Below, one piece after another: positions 6,421 to 14,790 of a DNA stretch of 37,285 nucleotides (its first letter is position 1; every line of letters starts with the position of its first letter). The stretch is from a bacterium (GTDB lineage: Bacteria > Myxococcota_A > Bradymonadia > UBA7976 > UBA1532): the NCBI GenBank assembly GCA_030426085.1, contig JAUHYW010000088.1, positions 1 to 37,285 on the forward strand, in the 5' to 3' direction. The notes below the pieces were generated by a model that was not told the origin of the DNA, made no database searches, and was given only the letters and a program-made list of their open reading frames with translations. The position numbers were made by a program, and so were the translations under genes.

Positions 6421-9173
6421 TGGCCGAAGCTCCCGTCGAGGATGAAGTGGGTCCGCTCGCCGGTCAGCGAGGCGCCGCGCAGCCCGAGCCGGGTGCCCCG
6501 GGGCACGCCGTACTCCGAGAGGCTGTCGGGCAGCGCGAAGTCGGGGATGGGCACCGCCGGCAGCAGGTCGTTGAGCGCCCGGCCGGCGACGGCCTGCACG
6601 ATGCGGGTGAGGTCGCGCTCGATGGCCTCCCGGGCGCCAGCCGACAGCGCGATCTGGTCGATGACCAGATCGAGGCTCTCGATCTGCACCCCGTCCTGGC
6701 CGCCGAAGATGAGCTGGTCGTCGATCAGCTCGACCCCCGCGGTGACCGCCGCCGCCAGCCGCACCCGCAGCGGCTCGTCGAACAGCCCGGGGTAGACCAC
6801 CGTGGCCACCGCCGGGCCGAGGTGCAGCCGCACCCGGTTGTCTCCGATGCCCTCCGCCGCCGGCGGCAGCCGCACGTCGAGGCCGATCTGCGTGCCTTCG
6901 GGCAGGCCGCCGAGCAGCGCGCCGGCGTCGGCGAAGCTGAAGAAGTCGGCCCGCCACAGGCGGTGCAGCACCTGGTTGACGACGCCCAGCGAGAGCGAAG
7001 CGCCGACGGTGCCCCGGGGGTTGATCGCGTAGCGGGACGGCGCGGCCACCAGGGGCACGCCGGCCGAGGGGGTCGCCTGCCGGGTGTCGCCGTCCACCTG
7101 GGTGGCGATGCCGATGCGCATCCGCTGAGCGTTGACGTTCACCTGATCCAGCGCGACGCCCAGCGACAGGTTCACCGCCGGCGAGCCGTCGAGGGTCGGG
7201 ATCTGGAAGGCCTGGCTGAGCGCGGCGAGGTCGAGCCCTTCGAGCACGCCCGAGAGCAGCGCGTCCAATTCGCTCTGGAGGAAGCCCCGCATCGCGCTCA
7301 CCAGCTCGTTGCGCACCAGGCCCTCGAAGGCGCCGAAGAGCAGATCGACCGCCCCGTCGAAGATGCCCCCGATGCCGTCGATGTCGAGGTCGATGTTGCC
7401 GACCCGGATCTCGTTGATGCCCCGCAGGCGCACCCGGGGGCGGCCGTTGTTCAGGTCGACATTGAAGGTGAGATCGACGGTGAGCTCGCTGACGGTCACA
7501 TCACCGCTGACGGTGACCGTGCCGGTGGTGCGCACGTCGAGCCGCACGCTGCGCAGCGTCGCCCGGAACCGGATGCCGCCGTCCACCAGGGTCGTCGTCA
7601 GGCCGTTCGGCCCGCCGATGCGGATGCCTTGATACCGCGCGCCGAAGCGTACGGTGCAGCCGATGAACGGCAGGCTCAGCCGGCAGTCGTTGGGCACGAT
7701 GGGGTTCTGGGCTTCGAGGGCGTTGTCGACCGTGGCCACCAGCTCGGGCGAGTCGATCACCCGCCGCAGCAGATCGGCGAGGCTGGTGATGGGGTTGTTG
7801 GGGGTGCCGTCGTCGACCGCGCCCTGGCCCAGGTGCAGGCCGATGGCGTCGAAGAGCGAGCGGCCTTCGGCGAGGTAGGCGTCGGCGGCGAAGAAGGCGC
7901 AGAAGGTGCTGTTCTCGTTGCCGAAGGCGTCCCGGGCGACGAGGGTCTGCACGTTGAGGCCCCAGGCGGGGTCGACGTCGACCGCGAAGCGCCCGCCCGC
8001 GTCGAGCTCGACCGGCTCGCCGTCCACCTCGAAGACCGCGAGGCCGGCGATGTCGGCGACCTGCCCCTCGACCCGCGCCGGCTGGCCTCGCTCGACCATC
8101 TGCCCCGAGACGCCCTCGCAGGTGATCGAGGGCCCGCCGGCGTCGACGAGCACCTCGACCGCGTCCTCGAGCGCGACGTCTTCGTGGGTCGGCCCGGCGA
8201 CCCGGACCCCGAGGGTGTAGCGCCCTTCGGCCACCGCCAGGAACCGCCCCGCGCCGAAGCCGGGCAGCTCGGGGGCGGCGGTCCACTCGATGGGGGCGCC
8301 GTCGAGCACGTTGCCGAAGATGTCGGTGACCGTCGCCGGGTAGCCGATGACCGCGCCGACCGAGAAGACCGGCTCCTCGGGGTCGAGCTGGGCCACGAGC
8401 GCCGCCGGCAGCCCGGGGCGCACGACGAGCAGGGTGTCGCCGTCGACCGCGGCCCCTTCGAGCGCGCAGGCGACGTGATAGCGCCCGGCGCCGGTGGCCT
8501 CGATCGTGTCGTCGAAGACCGCGATGCCCGGGGTCTGGGGGCTGACCGTGACCATCGCCCCACTGGGATCGAGGGGGTTTCCCCACGCGTCGACGGCGAC
8601 GCAGCGCACGTCGGCCGCGCCGCCGGCGTCGATCTCGGGCGGATCGACGATGGCCCGCACGCTCACCGGCGCGCTCGGCTGGACCTCCCACCGGCTGGGC
8701 GAGGCGTCGCGCAGCCCGAGGCCGGGCGCGGTGCAGGTGACCTCGTAGGCCCCGGCCCGCTCTCCGACGAAGGTCGCGGTGTCCTCCCCATCCCGGATCC
8801 AGCCCTCTTCGGGGCGGATCTCGATGCGGGTCTCGACCCCGAGCACCGATCCGTCGTCGTCGCCGAGCGCGGTGCAGGTGACCCGATTCTGGATGCCGGC
8901 CGCGGTGATCGAGGCCCCGAGGCTGGTCTCGACGGCGACGACGACCTCGGGGATCTCGGTGATCGCGTCGGGCAGCCGCATGTCGGGGGGCGGCGGGGCG
9001 GCGTCCGGATCGACGACGGCGTCGAGCGGGCCCGAGTCCGCTTCGAGCGGGGGCGGCAGCTCGGCGTCGGCGGTCGGCTCGGGTTCGCTCGGCGCCGGCT
9101 CGTCGTCACAGGCGGCCAGACCGAGGGCGAGCAGCAGGCCGAGGCCGCTGCGGGCGAGGGTGGGCGTGCGCAC
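6417..9173 (-). CDS. Lipoprotein with Ig-like and putative TULIP domains (first of pair)
   Basis: A 918-residue lipoprotein starting at GTG 9173, with GGAGG 8 nt upstream. The lipobox LAAC places the acylated Cys at residue 22, followed by Asp-Asp and a Pro/Asp/Glu linker. Residues about 75-450 form four beta-rich Ig-like units; recurring elements such as VDAWGNPLD, VTDIFGNVLDGAPI and ARDAFGNENS are typical of bacterial Ig/invasin-like repeats. The C-terminal half holds strand-rich sequence, an amphipathic helical stretch (GIFDGAVDLLFGAFEGLVRN) and VVNQVLHRLWRADFF, the same TULIP-like element as in the downstream paralogue. The architecture matches that gene but with more Ig units, which indicates tandem duplication. 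Binding of lipid or another hydrophobic ligand at the envelope is my inference. Confidence 0.7.
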   Translation of the reverse strand: MRTPTLARSGLGLLLALGLAACDDEPAPSEPEPTADAELPPPLEADSGPLDAVVDPDAAPPPPDMRLPDAITEIPEVVVAVETSLGASITAAGIQNRVTCTALGDDDGSVLGVETRIEIRPEEGWIRDGEDTATFVGERAGAYEVTCTAPGLGLRDASPSRWEVQPSAPVSVRAIVDPPEIDAGGAADVRCVAVDAWGNPLDPSGAMVTVSPQTPGIAVFDDTIEATGAGRYHVACALEGAAVDGDTLLVVRPGLPAALVAQLDPEEPVFSVGAVIGYPATVTDIFGNVLDGAPIEWTAAPELPGFGAGRFLAVAEGRYTLGVRVAGPTHEDVALEDAVEVLVDAGGPSITCEGVSGQMVERGQPARVEGQVADIAGLAVFEVDGEPVELDAGGRFAVDVDPAWGLNVQTLVARDAFGNENSTFCAFFAADAYLAEGRSLFDAIGLHLGQGAVDDGTPNNPITSLADLLRRVIDSPELVATVDNALEAQNPIVPNDCRLSLPFIGCTVRFGARYQGIRIGGPNGLTTTLVDGGIRFRATLRSVRLDVRTTGTVTVSGDVTVSELTVDLTFNVDLNNGRPRVRLRGINEIRVGNIDLDIDGIGGIFDGAVDLLFGAFEGLVRNELVSAMRGFLQSELDALLSGVLEGLDLAALSQAFQIPTLDGSPAVNLSLGVALDQVNVNAQRMRIGIATQVDGDTRQATPSAGVPLVAAPSRYAINPRGTVGASLSLGVVNQVLHRLWRADFFSFADAGALLGGLPEGTQIGLDVRLPPAAEGIGDNRVRLHLGPAVATVVYPGLFDEPLRVRLAAAVTAGVELIDDQLIFGGQDGVQIESLDLVIDQIALSAGAREAIERDLTRIVQAVAGRALNDLLPAVPIPDFALPDSLSEYGVPRGTRLGLRGASLTGERTHFILDGSFGQ

Positions 9174-9199
9174 GGCGGTGTCCTCCGTTCCGAGTCGCG

Positions 9200-9205
9200 A
9201 TGATA
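9200..9205 (-). promoter_or_regulatory. Candidate -10 element for the TULIP pair
   Basis: On the minus strand TATCAT (9205 to 9200) matches five of six bases of a sigma-70 -10 box and would start transcription about 20 nt before GTG 9173, leaving room for the GGAGG site. No convincing -35 box is seen, so this is tentative. The rest of the 9174-9396 divergent gap shows nothing else clear. Confidence 0.28.
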
Positions 9206-9396
9206 GCCGAAGGCGCCGGATGCATGGAAAGGCGGCGCCGATCACGCGCTGCTGCTTGCACGGCCCGTTCCCCCGGCCGGTCGGCTTGTGACGAGGGGTC
9301 GATCGGCGCTATGACGCCGCTCGCCGACCCGACCGCTGCGCGTCCGGGCGGCCCCACACCGCACCGACCGCCGGCCGCCGCCGGCATCGAGGCCCC

Positions 9397-9951
9397 ATGC
9401 GCGACGACGACATCGCTCCCCGCCGTCTGATCTGGCTCGACGATCCCGAGACCGACGCCTCCATGGAGATGGAGGTCTACCTCGAGATGGAGGTCGACGG
9501 GCTGCTCTATGCCCTGCTCGTGCCGATGGATCTGCCGGCCTTCGTCTACCGCCAGATCGACGCCGACGGCGGGTTCGAGCTGGTCGAAGGGGCCGAGCTG
9601 AAGGGCCTGCGCAAGCACATCGGCGACGCGCTCAAGGATTGGGGGGTCCAGGCCCGTCTGAAGGACGGAGATCTGTGGCTGGTGGGTGACCCGCCGGATG
9701 ACTTCTTCGAGGACTGCGAGGGCATCGAGGCCGAGACCGAGGAGGGGCCCGAGGAGTTCGCGGTGCTGGTTCAGCTCGACACCGGCGATCACACCTTCCT
9801 GGTGGCGACGCCGGTGGTGCCCGAGCTGATCCCGGCCCGCCTCGACGCCGGCCGCGCCCGCCCGCTGACCGACGACGAGCTGGCCGATCTCGAAGAGACC
9901 TTCCGGGCGGCGCTGGCCCGGTTCGAGGACGAAGACGAGGAGAAGCGCTGA
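9397..9951 (+). CDS. DUF3727/DUF1292-like acidic protein
   Basis: A 184-residue, strongly acidic soluble protein. The N-terminal half (residues about 10-65, with [20 protein letters not shown] and PMDLPAFVY) resembles DUF3727, in which an acidic strand leads into 'evdGqeYaLLlPvd.P'. The second half repeats the idea ([20 protein letters not shown], then [10 protein letters not shown]), so the protein may contain two related beta modules. No catalytic residues are evident. Proteins of this type are best known from cyanobacteria and plastids, where the function is poorly defined. GAGG lies 5 nt before the ATG. The stop overlaps the thiolase start (TGATG), so the two are made together, although no functional link is obvious. 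Confidence 0.65.
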   Translation: MRDDDIAPRRLIWLDDPETDASMEMEVYLEMEVDGLLYALLVPMDLPAFVYRQIDADGGFELVEGAELKGLRKHIGDALKDWGVQARLKDGDLWLVGDPPDDFFEDCEGIEAETEEGPEEFAVLVQLDTGDHTFLVATPVVPELIPARLDAGRARPLTDDELADLEETFRAALARFEDEDEEKR

Positions 9952-11159
9952 TGTCGTCGGAGAAGATCGAGATCGCCGTCGTCGCCGCCGTGCGCACCCC
10001 CATCGGCCGGCTGGCCGGCGCCCTGGCCCCCATCCGCCCCGACGACATGGCCGGGCTGGTCATCGCCGAGGCGGTGCGCCGGGCGGGCGTCGAGCCGGAG
10101 GCGGTGGACGAGGTCGTGTTCGGCTGCGCCAATCAGGCCGGCGAGGACAACCGCAACGTGGCCCGCATGGGCCTGCTGCTCGCCGGCCTGCCCCAGTCGG
10201 TGCCGGGCATCACCGTCAACCGGCTGTGCGCCTCGGGCCTCAGCGCGGTCAACGCCGCCGCCCGCACGATCGCCGTGGGCGACGCCGAGGTGATGGTGGC
10301 CGGGGGCGTCGAGTCGATGAGCCGCGCCCCGTGGGTCATGCCCAAGGCGGCGAAGGCGTTCCCGGTGGGCAACGTCACGGTCTACGACAGCACGCTCGGC
10401 TGGCGCTTCCCCAACCCGAAGATGGAGGCGATGTTCCCCCTCGAGGCGATGGGGCAGACCGCCGAGAACCTCGTCGAGCGCTACGACATCGCCCGCGAGG
10501 CCCAGGACGCGTTCGCGCTCGCCAGCCACGAGAAGGCGCTGGCGGCGATCGACGGCGGGCTGTTCGCGGACGAGATCGTCGGGGTCGCGGTGCCCCGACG
10601 CAAGCAGGATCCGCTGGTGGTCGACACCGACGAGGGCCCTCGCCGGGGCAGCAGCATGGCCGCCCTGGCGAAGCTGCGGACGGTCTTCAAGAAGGGCGGC
10701 ACGGTCACCGCGGGCAACAGCAGCACGCTCAACGACGGGGCCTGCGCCCTGGTGCTGATGCGCAAGGATCGGGCGCTGGCCGAGGGCCGGACGATCATGG
10801 CGACCTACCGCGCCTCGGCGGCGGCCGGGGTCGACCCCCGGGTGATGGGCATCGGCCCGGTGCCGGCCACCCGCACCTGCCTGAAGCGGGCCGGGGTCGC
10901 GCTGGACAGCGTCGACCTCATCGAGCTCAACGAGGCGTTCGCCGCGCAGTCGCTGGCGGTGATCGGCGAGGCGGGTATGGATCCGGCGAAGGTCAACGTC
11001 CGGGGCGGGGCCATCGCCCTGGGTCATCCGCTCGGGTGCAGCGGGGCCCGAATCCTGACGACCTTGATCCACGCGCTGCGCGCCCGGGGCGGCGGCCGGG
11101 GGCTGGCGACGCTGTGCGTCGGCGTGGGTCAGGGGGTCGCGACGCTCATCGAGGTGTGA
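9951..11159 (+). CDS. Thiolase (acetyl-CoA acetyltransferase / 3-ketoacyl-CoA thiolase)
   Basis: A full-length 402-residue thiolase. The nucleophilic Cys93 lies in [10 protein letters not shown], the NEAFA block is at about 327-331, His359 in [16 protein letters not shown], and the second catalytic Cys389 in LCVGVGQG. These residues carry out reversible Claisen condensation or thiolytic cleavage between acyl-CoA and acetyl-CoA. The 'NRLCaSGL' form and the GNSSxLNDGA segment are closest to the degradative PcaF/FadA-like branch, but the sequence cannot separate acetoacetyl-CoA from longer 3-ketoacyl-CoA substrates. It is coupled to the DUF3727-like gene through a one-base stop/start overlap. 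No other beta-oxidation or polyhydroxybutyrate genes are near. Confidence 0.92.
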   Translation: MSSEKIEIAVVAAVRTPIGRLAGALAPIRPDDMAGLVIAEAVRRAGVEPEAVDEVVFGCANQAGEDNRNVARMGLLLAGLPQSVPGITVNRLCASGLSAVNAAARTIAVGDAEVMVAGGVESMSRAPWVMPKAAKAFPVGNVTVYDSTLGWRFPNPKMEAMFPLEAMGQTAENLVERYDIAREAQDAFALASHEKALAAIDGGLFADEIVGVAVPRRKQDPLVVDTDEGPRRGSSMAALAKLRTVFKKGGTVTAGNSSTLNDGACALVLMRKDRALAEGRTIMATYRASAAAGVDPRVMGIGPVPATRTCLKRAGVALDSVDLIELNEAFAAQSLAVIGEAGMDPAKVNVRGGAIALGHPLGCSGARILTTLIHALRARGGGRGLATLCVGVGQGVATLIEV

Positions 11160-11167
11160 TCCGGGCG

Positions 11168-11182
11168 TGGCACGCGGCTTGC
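11168..11182 (+). promoter_or_regulatory. Sigma-54 (RpoN) promoter, -24/-12
   Basis: TGGCACGCGGCTTGC matches the RpoN consensus TGGCACG-N4-TTGC at every defined base, with the required 10-nt spacing between the -24 GG and -12 GC. It starts 9 nt after the thiolase stop and lies 44 nt before the start of the DUF4235-like gene. Transcription would begin near 11194. No enhancer-binding regulator is encoded in the window. Confidence 0.7.
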
Positions 11183-11185
11183 GAC

Positions 11186-11209
11186 GGGTGGTGGGCGAAA
11201 CCATCACCC
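11186..11209 (+). terminator. Hairpin in leader of DUF4235-like gene
   Basis: GGGTGGTGG (11186-11194) pairs with CCATCACCC (11201-11209) over nine base pairs, including one G-U, around a GCGAAA loop. It can serve as terminator for the thiolase unit. It overlaps the predicted sigma-54 start site, so only its 3' part would be in the new transcript. Confidence 0.4.
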
Positions 11210-11226
11210 CGACCCGGGAGCCACCC

Positions 11227-11508
11227 ATGCCCGACCTCGAAGAGATCGCCTTCGCCGCCCTCGCCTCGGCCGCCACGATCGGCGCCGCCGCGCTCACCCG
11301 CAAGCTGCTGTCCGTCGCGTACGAGAAGACGACGGGCAAGGCCCCGCCCCGCAACCCCGCTGACGACGAGACGACCTGGAGCAGCGCCATGCTGTGGGCC
11401 GCGCTCTCCGGCGCGACCGCCGGCCTGAGCCGGGCGGCCGCCCGCCGGGGCAGCGCCGCGGCGTGGGAGGCGGTGGCCGACGACGACGCGCCGGTGCCCG
11501 AGCGATGA
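11227..11508 (+). CDS. Small DUF4235-like membrane protein
   Basis: A 93-residue protein. It resembles DUF4235: an N-terminal hydrophobic helix (FAALASAATIGAAALTRKLL), a central segment with Pro-rich 'TGKAPPRNPADDETTW', and a second helical part (SSAMLWAALSGATAGLSRAAARRGSAA) whose 'RrGsaAaWe' ending is typical. One or two membrane helices are likely. The function of the family is not established. ATG 11227 is preferred over an upstream in-frame start because it follows GGGAG and keeps the sigma-54 promoter outside the gene. The promoter at 11168-11182 implies inducible, RpoN-dependent expression, which is unusual for such a gene. Confidence 0.7.
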   Translation: MPDLEEIAFAALASAATIGAAALTRKLLSVAYEKTTGKAPPRNPADDETTWSSAMLWAALSGATAGLSRAAARRGSAAAWEAVADDDAPVPER

Positions 11509-11630
11509 GCGGCCGGACTTGAAAGCCCGGGCGTGGCGATTCGGGGCCTGCGGGTCCGAGGCCGAGGCAGATCGCCCGGCCCCTGCCCTGATTCGCACCC
11601 GCCCGGACAGCCCCCCGCGGAGCCGACGTA

Positions 11631-11661
11631 TGGCCTTCGGAACCCTCGACATCCGAAGCCA
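11631..11661 (+). promoter_or_regulatory. Leader hairpin before TonB/AgmX-like gene
   Basis: TGGC-C-TTCGGA pairs with TCCGAA-GCCA (one bulged C, 10-nt loop) just before the ribosome binding site of the next gene. It could affect translation or end a read-through transcript. The remainder of 11509-11676 shows no clear promoter. Confidence 0.28.
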
Positions 11662-11676
11662 TCGCCGGAGGCTCAC

Positions 11677-12630
11677 ATGCATCGCCGCGACCCCCGCCGG
11701 GAACACTCCGTCCTGTTCGACCTCGACGCCCTCGCCCGCACGCAGGGCGATGGCGATCCCTTCGAGGCGCCCCCCTCCCCCGCCGCGGCGCCCATCGCCG
11801 CTGTTCACTGCCCCCCGCCGCCCCGCCGGTGGGTGCCCATCCTGACCACCGTGGCGCTGATCCTGGCCGGCTCGCTGGCCCTGGCTGCCGTCGGGGGCGC
11901 CACCTGGCACTTGATGACCCGGACCCAGCCGACCCCGCCGGCGCCCGAGCCGACCCGGATCGCGGTCGGTGATCCCACGCCGATGCCTTCGTCGCCGGTC
12001 GACCAAGCGGCGCCGAGTGCCATCGAGGGACCCACGCCCACGGTCGCAGATGCACCGCCGGCCGCGCCCGAAGCGGCGCCCGAAGCCGAAGCCGAAGCCG
12101 AAGCCCGAGCCGAGCCCGAAGTGGCCGCGCCGACGCCGCCCCGCCCGACGACCCGCCGCGCCGAGCCCCGCCGCCCGCGCCCGACCCGCACGGCGCAGCG
12201 CGCGGCCGCCGCCGAAGACCGCCCCGAGACCACGCCGCCGCCCGTCGCGCCCGCCGTCGCCGCCCAGCCGAAGGCCGAGCGGGAGGCGCTCGACGACGTC
12301 GATCGCATGCTGCGAGGCCTGGACGCCGATCGTCCCGAGACCCCCCGCCCGCCGGACGTGGTGCACACCGCCGTCGCGCTGCCCGAGCGCCTCACCCGGC
12401 GCCAGATCCTGCACGCCGTGCGGCGGGTCGGGCCGCGCATCAATCAGTGCGGGGGCGAAGGCACCTATCGCGCCCGGCTGCGCATCACACCCGCCGGGCG
12501 GGTGGAGCGCGTCACGGTCACTGGCGGCGCGCCCGGGGCCCGATCGTGCGTCGAGCGCCACGTCCGCGGCATGAGCTTCCCCCGCTTCGGGGGGGACGCC
12601 ATGAGCATCGAGCTGCCTTTCCGGATGTGA
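11677..12630 (+). CDS. TonB/AgmX-like envelope protein
   Basis: A 317-residue protein with GGAGG 6 nt before the ATG. Residues 1-50 are cytoplasmic and Pro-rich; one membrane helix spans about 52-78. A long Pro/Ala/Glu/Arg linker follows, including tandem Ala-Glu repeats (about 130-150). The C-terminal domain (about 250-317) has a Cys in RINQCGGEGTYRARLRI, then 'TPAGRVERVTVTGG', a second Cys in ARSCVERHV and 'MSFPRF'. This layout (two Cys, 'G.v..v.v', '...fP.f') matches the AgmX/PglI C-terminal domain of myxobacterial proteins, which is TonB-like. A periplasm-spanning energy-transfer or motility-related role is known for relatives; the actual partner is not evident here. The gene ends 38 bp from the convergent GlpD gene. 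Confidence 0.75.
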   Translation: MHRRDPRREHSVLFDLDALARTQGDGDPFEAPPSPAAAPIAAVHCPPPPRRWVPILTTVALILAGSLALAAVGGATWHLMTRTQPTPPAPEPTRIAVGDPTPMPSSPVDQAAPSAIEGPTPTVADAPPAAPEAAPEAEAEAEARAEPEVAAPTPPRPTTRRAEPRRPRPTRTAQRAAAAEDRPETTPPPVAPAVAAQPKAEREALDDVDRMLRGLDADRPETPRPPDVVHTAVALPERLTRRQILHAVRRVGPRINQCGGEGTYRARLRITPAGRVERVTVTGGAPGARSCVERHVRGMSFPRFGGDAMSIELPFRM

Positions 12631-12641
12631 TGGGTCTGGAA

Positions 12642-12663
12642 CCGGTCGGCTGGCACCGACCGG
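12642..12663. terminator. Bidirectional terminator hairpin between convergent genes
   Basis: A perfect 8-bp stem, CCGGTCGG (12642-12649) and CCGACCGG (12656-12663), around a CTGGCA loop. It fills most of the 38-bp space between the stop of the TonB/AgmX-like gene and the stop of GlpD. It lacks a T-tract on either strand, but position and symmetry fit a shared terminator. Confidence 0.55.
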
Positions 12664-12668
12664 ATGGC

Positions 12669-14330
12669 TCAGCCCTCCTCGGGCTCCGCGCCCCCGTCCG
12701 CGTCAGCGCGTTCATCGCCCGCCGAACCGGGCGGCGGCTGATCGAAATACGCCCGCCACCGCTGCTCGGCCGCCTCGCCGAAGAGCACCCCGCACGCCCG
12801 CCACAGCCCGCGCGCGTCGGCCATGGCCTCGACGTCGTGCACCATCGCCAGCTCGGTCCGCCGGCGCAGGAAGTCTTCCAGAGTCACGATCATGTCGCCC
12901 TGCGCCATCTGCTCCAGCTCGGCGACGGTGTATGGCGGCTGACGGATGAGCCGCTCGGCCTTGGACGGATCGCGCCGGATGCGATCGAGGATCATGAAGG
13001 CGTGCCGCCCGTGCCGCCGCCAGATGCGGGCTGCGGTCGAGGCGCCGGCGCCGTCGTCGTCCCGATCGAGCCCGAGCGCCCGCGCCTGCCGGAAGAACGA
13101 GCGCCGCTCGGCGGGCCCCGGCTCGCCGTACCACGCGCACTCGGCCGGCGGGGCCCCGATGCCGATCTCGGCCACCGCCGCCACCACCTCGTCGCCCACG
13201 TTGAGGCAATCGGTCAGCTTGCCGCCGAAGATGGTCACCACCCGCTCCCGGGCGTGGGTCTCGATGGCGTGCTTGCGCGACAGCTTGAGCCAGTCCACCG
13301 CGTCGACCGCGTCGTCCTTGGCGACGACGAGCGGCCGCACACCGACCCGCTCGGCGATGATGTCGGCCTCGGTCAGCGGCGCCTCGAGGTCCAGCCGCTT
13401 GTTGATGTTGTCGAGCAGGTACTGCCGGTCATCGTCGGTGACCTCCGAGATCGGCCCGTCGACCTCGGTGTCGGTGGTGCCGATGACCGTGCGGTGGCCC
13501 ATGGGCAGCGCGAAGAACGGGCGCCCGTCGTCGGTGAAGAACGACAGCACCCGCCGGTGCCGGGTCAGCCGGCGCACGATGATGTGGGTGCCCTTCGACA
13601 TGACGTGCCGGTGGCGGGTGGTGTGTCCGATGAGCGCGTTGAAGCGATCGGCGAACGGCCCGCAGGCGTTGACCAGCGCCCGACAGCGGGTCGTCCACTC
13701 GGCGCCGGTGCGCACGTCGCGCATCGCCACCGCCCAGCCGTGGGCGTCGCGGGTCGCGCCGAGCGCCTCGACGTAGTTGACGCAGGCCGCGCCGTCGTCG
13801 AGGGCCGAGCGCACGAAGCGGAAGACGAAGCGGGCGTCGTTGTCGACGATCTGCGACTCGGAGTGCTCCATGCCGCCCCAGCCCTGGCTGGTGTCGACGA
13901 TGGGCTCCTCCTCGGCCAACCGGCGCAGCGGGTGATAGCGTGGCCGGCGGGTGTAGGCGCTGCCGATGAGCCAGTAGATGAGGGCCCCGAGGTAGAGCAG
14001 GAACGGGTGCCAGCGAAACGCGCGCTCGATGAGCGTCAGGTGGCGGATCTCACGCACGCTCGACGGGTAGGCCGCCATGAGGCGATTGCGCGAGCGACAC
14101 AGGTCGCGGACCAGCCCGATCTCACCCGACTCGAGGTACTTGAAGCCGCCCCACGCGAGGTTGGAGGACGCCTGACTCGTCTGCCCGGCGAAGTCGCCCC
14201 GGTCGACGAGCGCCACCCGGATCCCCCGCCCGGCGAGCGCCGCCGCCGAGACGGCGCCGTTGATGCCCCCGCCCACGATGATGACGTCGAACGCCTCTGC
14301 TGCGAGCCGTTCGCGCTGAGTCTCGCGCAC
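12669..14330 (-). CDS. glpD: Glycerol-3-phosphate dehydrogenase, FAD-dependent
   Basis: A 553-residue GlpD-type flavoprotein that oxidises sn-glycerol-3-phosphate to dihydroxyacetone phosphate and passes electrons to the quinone pool at the inner membrane. The FAD-binding fingerprint FDVIIVGGGINGAVSAAALAG is at residues 14-34. The conserved loop after it reads SSNLAWGGFKYLESGE (canonical SSKLIHGGLRYLE), and FALPMGHRTVIGTTDTE is the substrate-site strand. The C-terminal helical domain is present. The start is GTG 14330, with GGGAG 7 nt upstream. The C-terminal tail is Asp/Ala/Glu-rich and likely disordered. No glycerol kinase or facilitator is nearby. The family is clear; the divergence of the substrate loop makes a related sugar- or glycerol-phosphate oxidase a minor alternative. 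Confidence 0.88.
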   Translation of the reverse strand: MRETQRERLAAEAFDVIIVGGGINGAVSAAALAGRGIRVALVDRGDFAGQTSQASSNLAWGGFKYLESGEIGLVRDLCRSRNRLMAAYPSSVREIRHLTLIERAFRWHPFLLYLGALIYWLIGSAYTRRPRYHPLRRLAEEEPIVDTSQGWGGMEHSESQIVDNDARFVFRFVRSALDDGAACVNYVEALGATRDAHGWAVAMRDVRTGAEWTTRCRALVNACGPFADRFNALIGHTTRHRHVMSKGTHIIVRRLTRHRRVLSFFTDDGRPFFALPMGHRTVIGTTDTEVDGPISEVTDDDRQYLLDNINKRLDLEAPLTEADIIAERVGVRPLVVAKDDAVDAVDWLKLSRKHAIETHARERVVTIFGGKLTDCLNVGDEVVAAVAEIGIGAPPAECAWYGEPGPAERRSFFRQARALGLDRDDDGAGASTAARIWRRHGRHAFMILDRIRRDPSKAERLIRQPPYTVAELEQMAQGDMIVTLEDFLRRRTELAMVHDVEAMADARGLWRACGVLFGEAAEQRWRAYFDQPPPGSAGDERADADGGAEPEEG

Positions 14331-14370
14331 CGCTGCTCCCTCCGCGCCGAGCCGGAAGCCGACGCCGCGG

Positions 14371-14700
14371 TCATCGTGCAGCGTCGGGCGGTCGCTGGCA
14401 ACCTCTCCGACGCGTTGCGTCGTGCAGCGTACGATGCCCCGGCCGACGCCCGGGTCGCGGGCCCCTGACGGGCAGAGCGGGACCGTTCGGTCGGTGCCCG
14501 GCCTCCCGCGCGATCGGCGCCCCGCCGTGGGCCACCGACAGGCTGCCGCCGTCGATGCGGACCAGCTCGGCTTCGAGGCTCGGCGACTCGGGGCGGGCGG
14601 GCGTCGGGGCGGTGGGTGCGCCCCCCGCGGCGGGGGACCGATCGGGCGCAGGGTCGGGGGTCAGGCGGGCCAGCAGGATGCGGACGAGGCGGAAAGTCAT
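14371..14700 (-). CDS. Putative small protein with amphipathic N-terminus
   Basis: A possible 109-residue protein starting at ATG 14700, with GAGGAG 9 nt upstream (a GTG immediately before gives a 6-nt spacing). The start MTFRLVRILLARL is amphipathic and could sit on a membrane. A Pro/Ala-rich linker follows, then ELVRIDGGSLSVAHGG. For the first ~70 codons third positions are almost all G or C, like real genes here. The last ~35 codons lose this bias, so the true end may be earlier or the tail may be decayed. I recognise no family. If it is not a gene, the 460-nt stretch 14331-14790 between GlpD and the HD-like gene is non-coding. Confidence 0.35.
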   Translation of the reverse strand: MTFRLVRILLARLTPDPAPDRSPAAGGAPTAPTPARPESPSLEAELVRIDGGSLSVAHGGAPIAREAGHRPNGPALPVRGPRPGRRPGHRTLHDATRRRGCQRPPDAAR

Positions 14701-14790
14701 CACGGGCTCCTCGCGCGAGCGCTCATACAGGACCTACCGACCAGCGGACCGGATCTTACCGTCCGAGCGTGAATTGCAGGGCAGCCCGCA

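Noticed and set aside
4099-6795. Long plus-strand reading frame of about 900 codons
   Set aside because: It is antisense to the TULIP lipoproteins. Its product is Gly/His/Arg/Asp-rich with no motif, as expected from the shadow of a high-GC gene.
6411-9203. Long plus-strand reading frame of about 930 codons
   Set aside because: Shadow of the first TULIP lipoprotein; low-complexity composition and no recognisable domain.
12075-12125. GCCGAA tandem repeats as a CRISPR-like or satellite repeat
   Set aside because: The repeats are in frame and encode the Ala-Glu linker of the TonB/AgmX-like protein.
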